Shown here piece after piece: positions 6,631-9,646 of a DNA stretch of 9,646 nt. Position 1 is the stretch's first letter. Each line of letters opens with the position of its first letter. Origin of the DNA: RGIG8767 sp964531805 (GTDB taxonomy: Bacteria > Bacillota > Clostridia > Lachnospirales > Lachnospiraceae); the NCBI GenBank assembly GCA_964531805.1, contig CAZHGE010000098.1, positions 1 through 9,646 of the forward strand, written 5' to 3'. The notes below the pieces were generated by a model, which did not search any database, was not told the origin of the DNA, and saw only the letters and a list, made by a program, of their open reading frames with translations. A program made the translations under genes and the position numbers.

Positions 6631-8038
6631 TAAACAAGTAAGGCCTTTTGGTATGCGGGACAAATTGGGGTATTTATTTGGTGATTTTGGTAATGATTTC
6701 ACTTTCATTTTGTCCACAATGATTTTGACAAAGTTCTATACTGACGTTATGGGTGTTTCAGCAGCAGTTGTCGGAACAATTATGATGTTAGCACGTTTTG
6801 TCGATGCGTTTACAGATGTAGCAATGGGACGTATCTGTGACCGTAGCAAAGTAACGGCGGTTGGTAAGTTTAAACCTTGGATTCTACGTATGTGTGTTCC
6901 AGTAGCATTTGCATCATTTTTGATGTATCAGAGCGGTTTGGCTGGACTTCCTACTAACGTAAAGATTCTTTATTTAGCAGTTACTTATATTTTATGGGGA
7001 TCATTCTGCTATACAGGTATTAATATTCCTTATGGTTCTATGGCATCCGCAATTTCAGCAGATGCAGGTGATCGTCAGTCATTGTCCACCTTCCGTACTA
7101 TGGGTGGTATGTTAGCCGGTATGGTTATTGGTATTTTACTTCCACTGCTTGCATATGAAAAAGTGACGTTAGCGGATGGAACAATCAAAGAAACTCTGAT
7201 TGGTTCTAAGGTTACATTAGCAGCTGGAGTATTCTCAGTATTGGCTATTCTGTGTTACTTATTATGTTACAAATTGATTACAGAACGTGTAGTTGTGGAA
7301 AGCACAACAAAAGAAAAAGCTCCTTCAGTAGGAGATATGCTTAAGAGTGCATTTAAGAACCGTGCATTAATTTCAATTATTGTAGCTTCTATCGTTATGT
7401 TACTTGCACAGTTAACAATGCAGAATATGGCAGCTTATATTTATCCAGATTACTATAATAGTGCTGCAGCACAGTCTGCATCTACTATGTTGATGATGGT
7501 TGGTATGATTGTTGCAGCTATTTTTGCCAAGCCACTCGCAACAAGATTTGGTAAAGCAGAAGTTTCCGTTGTTTCTAATATTTTTGCCGCAGGTGTTATG
7601 GTATTGCTTTGGGTTATTCGTCCGGCAAATGTTTGGGTATACTGTGCATTACAGATGCTTTGCTGGTTAGGTCTTGGTGTATTCTCCATGGTATCATGGG
7701 CACTTATTACTGACGTTATTGATTATTCTGAAATAAAGAATGGTGTTCGTGAAGATGGTTCTGTTTATGCATTATATTCTTTTGCACGTAAACTTGGTCA
7801 GGCATTAGCAGCAGGTTTATCAGGTTGGTTATTAACAGCAATCGGATATAGTTCTGAAGCAGCGGCAGCAGGTCAGGTACAGTCAGATGCGGTATTATCA
7901 GGTATCTTCAATATTTCCACTCTGATTCCAGCAATTGGATTTGGTGCATTGGCAGCAGTTCTTTGGTTCTGGTATCCATTACACAAAAAACAGGTGGATG
8001 AAAACATTGCAGCATTAAAAGAAAAGCATGGTGAATAG
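6623..8038 (+). CDS. GPH-family sugar:cation symporter, probable glucuronide/hexuronate transporter
   Basis: Integral membrane secondary transporter of the glycoside-pentoside-hexuronide:cation symporter family (MelB/UidB type). The 471 residues fall within the usual 450-500, with about 12 hydrophobic segments by eye. The family start RDKLGYLFGDFGND (12-25) is present. The cation-site pair corresponding to MelB Asp55 and Asp59 is seen as Asp61 and Asp65 in RFVDAFTDVAMG. It is followed by the hallmark CDRSK...GKFKPWILR, the cytoplasmic loop after helix 2. A long central loop and the segment ALITDVIDYSEIKNG match the family. The start at 6623 is fixed by AAGGAGG; an upstream TTG would add 22 residues unlike a GPH N-terminus. 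Substrate is inferred from the uxaC-uxuB-kdgK-eda context; xylosides or other glycosides are possible. It is probably controlled by the divergent AraC protein and ends at a strong terminator. Confidence 0.88.
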   Translation: MSNKQVRPFGMRDKLGYLFGDFGNDFTFILSTMILTKFYTDVMGVSAAVVGTIMMLARFVDAFTDVAMGRICDRSKVTAVGKFKPWILRMCVPVAFASFLMYQSGLAGLPTNVKILYLAVTYILWGSFCYTGINIPYGSMASAISADAGDRQSLSTFRTMGGMLAGMVIGILLPLLAYEKVTLADGTIKETLIGSKVTLAAGVFSVLAILCYLLCYKLITERVVVESTTKEKAPSVGDMLKSAFKNRALISIIVASIVMLLAQLTMQNMAAYIYPDYYNSAAAQSASTMLMMVGMIVAAIFAKPLATRFGKAEVSVVSNIFAAGVMVLLWVIRPANVWVYCALQMLCWLGLGVFSMVSWALITDVIDYSEIKNGVREDGSVYALYSFARKLGQALAAGLSGWLLTAIGYSSEAAAAGQVQSDAVLSGIFNISTLIPAIGFGALAAVLWFWYPLHKKQVDENIAALKEKHGE

Positions 8039-8068
8039 TTAATATATTATTTGAATAACAGGGTGATA

Positions 8069-8108
8069 AAAGGGTGCTTCACAGTGAGCACCCTTTGCTA
8101 ATTTTTTT
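8069..8108 (+). terminator. Intrinsic terminator after the symporter gene
   Basis: AAAGGGTGCT (8069-8078) pairs perfectly with AGCACCCTTT (8087-8096) around an 8-base loop that can close further (TCAC/GTGA). Seven T residues follow at 8102-8108. It marks the end of the hexuronate region. Confidence 0.92.
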
Positions 8109-8110
8109 GC

Positions 8111-8139
8111 TTGAAAGTTTCTAGAAGATGTAATATGAT
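8111..8139 (+). promoter_or_regulatory. Sigma-A-type promoter of the small membrane protein gene
   Basis: TTGAAA (8111-8116), a 17-base spacer and TATGAT (8134-8139): each box is one base off the housekeeping consensus, with ideal spacing. It starts three bases after the preceding terminator's T run. The transcript would begin near 8146, about 50 bases before the start codon. Confidence 0.7.
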
Positions 8140-8197
8140 AGTTAAAATCGACAAAGATTTTATCAGACTTATGGGGGATTTTTAGGAGGACAAGAAG

Positions 8198-8692
8198 ATG
8201 AATGAACGAATTGAAGTAATGGTTAGAAAGAAAACCCCGATTGGTATGAAGGTAGCTCAGTATGTACTGGTAATCCTGACAGTATTTTTGGTGTTATGTT
8301 CCCTTGTGTTAGGAATTTTTGGATTACTCTTTGCTATTGCAGCAGGTGTTGGTGCATATTTTGTGGGAATGCGTTCCATGATAGAATATGAATACACCTA
8401 TTTTGATAAGGAAATGGATGTGGATGTCATCTATTCCATGCAGAAGAGAAAACGTTTAAAAACATACGATCTTTCGCAGTTAGAAGTACTTGCCCCAATG
8501 GGATCTTATCATTTGGATTCTTTTAAAAACAGAGAGAGCAAGGCGAGAGATTTTTCTACTCATAAACCGGAAAATGAGAGAAACGTATATGTAATGTATA
8601 TCGGTGGCAGTGAGAAGGTTATCTTCGAGCCAACTCCGGAATTGATTAAAACAATTGCTAATATTGCACCTAGAAAAGTATTTACAGAATAA
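8198..8692 (+). CDS. Small two-helix membrane protein of unknown function (DUF6106-like)
   Basis: The 164 residues have a short basic N-terminus (RKK at 10-12), two adjacent hydrophobic helices at about 19-38 and 40-58, and a soluble C-terminal part. That part is rich in alternating beta-like strands (YEYTYFDKEMDVDVIYSM, NVYVMYIGG, KVIFEPTPEL) with a basic KRKR patch. The order suggests a hairpin in the membrane with a cytoplasmic, perhaps PH-like, domain. It resembles a family I recall from Lachnospiraceae as DUF6106, but the number is from memory and unverified; no function is known to me. The start follows AGGAGG (8184-8189) by 8 bases. It has its own promoter and no terminator before guaB, so some transcripts may run into guaB. 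It is probably unrelated to uronate use. Confidence 0.75.
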   Translation: MNERIEVMVRKKTPIGMKVAQYVLVILTVFLVLCSLVLGIFGLLFAIAAGVGAYFVGMRSMIEYEYTYFDKEMDVDVIYSMQKRKRLKTYDLSQLEVLAPMGSYHLDSFKNRESKARDFSTHKPENERNVYVMYIGGSEKVIFEPTPELIKTIANIAPRKVFTE

Positions 8693-8710
8693 GGTGTATG
8701 GTATTATAAT
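8681..8710 (+). promoter_or_regulatory. Sigma-A-type promoter of guaB
   Basis: TTTACA (8681-8686, 5 of 6), an 18-base spacer and a perfect TATAAT (8705-8710). The -35 box lies inside the last codons of the preceding gene. The predicted transcript start near 8717 leaves a leader of about 40 bases, too short for a purine riboswitch. Confidence 0.7.
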
Positions 8711-8754
8711 TTAGGCTATTATTCATCAGGACAAGTTTACAGGAGGAGAGAAAA

Positions 8755-9646
8755 ATGGGTCAGATTATCGGCGAAGGCATTACATTTGATGATGTGCTTT
8801 TAGTACCAGCGTATTCCAATGTAATTCCAAATGAAATTGATGTTTCTACTTATTTAACAAAGAAGATTAAATTAAACATTCCGCTTATGAGTGCTGGAAT
8901 GGACACAGTAACAGAACACAGAATGGCGATTGCCATGGCTAGACAGGGTGGTATCGGTATCATCCACAAAAATATGTCTATTGAAGCGCAGGCAGAAGAA
9001 GTAGACAAAGTAAAGCGTTCTGAAAATGGTGTTATCACAGATCCATTTTCTTTATCACCAGAACATACATTAAAGGATGCGGATGACCTTATGGCTAAAT
9101 TCCGTATTTCCGGTGTGCCTATTACAGAGGGTAAGAAGTTAGTTGGTATTATTACCAACCGTGATCTTAAGTTTGAAACAGATTTTACAAAGAAGATCAA
9201 AGAATCTATGACTTCTGAGAATCTGATCACTGCAAAAGAAGGAATTACTCTTGATGAAGCAAAGAGAATTCTTGCTCAGGCGAGAAAAGAAAAACTTCCA
9301 ATCGTAGATGATGACTATAATTTGAAGGGTCTTATTACAATCAAAGATATTGAAAAGACCATCAAATATCCATTAGCAGCTAAGGATGAACAGGGAAGAC
9401 TTCTCTGCGGTGCTGCTGTTGGTATCACAGCCAATGTACTTGACCGTGTTGAAGCATTAGTAAAGGCAAAAGTTGACGTAATCGTACTGGATTCTGCTCA
9501 TGGACATTCTGAAAACGTGCTTCGCTGCGTAAGAATGATCAAAGAGAATTATCCGGAGGTACAGGTTATCGCAGGTAATGTGGCAACCGGCGACGCAACA
9601 AAAGCATTGATTGAAGCGGGAGTAGATGCTGTTAAAGTTGGTATCG
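8755..9646 (+). CDS. guaB: Inosine-5'-monophosphate dehydrogenase, 3' partial
   Basis: NAD-dependent oxidation of IMP to XMP, the committed step of guanine nucleotide synthesis, in the cytoplasm. The frame is open from the ATG at 8755 (AGGAGG at 8741-8746, 8 bases before) to the window end, giving 297 of about 485 codons. Visible marks: FDDVLLVPAYS (11-21), PLMSAGMDTVTEHRMAIAMA (43-62), GGIGIIHKNMS (65-75), two CBS domains at about 90-205 (GVPITEGKKLVGIITNRD; KLPIVDDDYNLKGLITIKDI), then the return to the barrel with GAAVG, VLDSAHGHS (NAD-contacting Asp) and VIAGNVAT. The window stops at AVKVGI, just before the expected GPGSICTTR loop with the catalytic cysteine, so the active-site cysteine is not visible. 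It has its own promoter. A GMP reductase is unlikely because both CBS domains are present. Confidence 0.96.
   Translation, partial: MGQIIGEGITFDDVLLVPAYSNVIPNEIDVSTYLTKKIKLNIPLMSAGMDTVTEHRMAIAMARQGGIGIIHKNMSIEAQAEEVDKVKRSENGVITDPFSLSPEHTLKDADDLMAKFRISGVPITEGKKLVGIITNRDLKFETDFTKKIKESMTSENLITAKEGITLDEAKRILAQARKEKLPIVDDDYNLKGLITIKDIEKTIKYPLAAKDEQGRLLCGAAVGITANVLDRVEALVKAKVDVIVLDSAHGHSENVLRCVRMIKENYPEVQVIAGNVATGDATKALIEAGVDAVKVGI

Noticed and set aside
8693..8754. Purine riboswitch before guaB
   Set aside because: The leader is about 40 bases and shows neither the three-way-junction core nor a terminator.
8850..9230. Minus-strand open frame of 126 codons inside guaB, and similar antisense frames in uxuB/eda/kdgK/uxaC
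   Set aside because: They lie opposite clearly conserved coding sequence, lack good ribosome binding sites and show no family resemblance, so they are shadows of the real genes.

Overview
The window is a hexuronate (glucuronate-type) catabolism locus followed by the start of an unrelated housekeeping region. Protein character, strong AGGAGG-type ribosome binding sites, moderately low GC and the gene neighbourhood point to an anaerobic Firmicute of the class Clostridia, most likely a gut Lachnospiraceae. That placement is an inference from family resemblance, not a search result.

Layout. Bases 1-3374 hold three tightly spaced plus-strand genes: a 5'-truncated mannitol-dehydrogenase-family oxidoreductase (fructuronate reductase, uxuB), KDPG aldolase (eda) and KDG kinase (kdgK). 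A 111-base gap with two consecutive stem-loops separates them from uronate isomerase (uxaC, 3486-4892). A very regular 18-bp inverted repeat (4911-4976) lies between uxaC and a convergent minus-strand AraC-family regulator (4978-6219). A 403-base AT-rich divergent control region (6220-6622) carries a 21-bp-phased direct repeat and a candidate leader ORF. It is followed by a GPH-family sugar:cation symporter (6623-8038), which ends at a clear intrinsic terminator. After that come a small membrane protein of unknown function (8198-8692) with its own promoter, and the first 297 codons of IMP dehydrogenase (guaB, from 8755), also with its own promoter.

How the genes fit together. The symporter probably imports a hexuronide or hexuronate. 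UxaC isomerises glucuronate to fructuronate, and UxuB reduces this to mannonate. Mannonate dehydratase (UxuA, not in the window, perhaps just upstream) would give 2-keto-3-deoxygluconate. KdgK phosphorylates that to KDPG, and Eda splits KDPG to pyruvate and glyceraldehyde-3-phosphate. The AraC-type protein is the obvious local regulator, and the 21-bp-spaced repeats in front of the transporter are its best candidate binding site.

I see no mobile element, CRISPR array, tRNA or rRNA, and no clear sign of a wholly new system. The points most worth following up are regulatory: the phased repeat, the overlapping leader ORF, the tandem hairpins before uxaC and the long palindrome after it.
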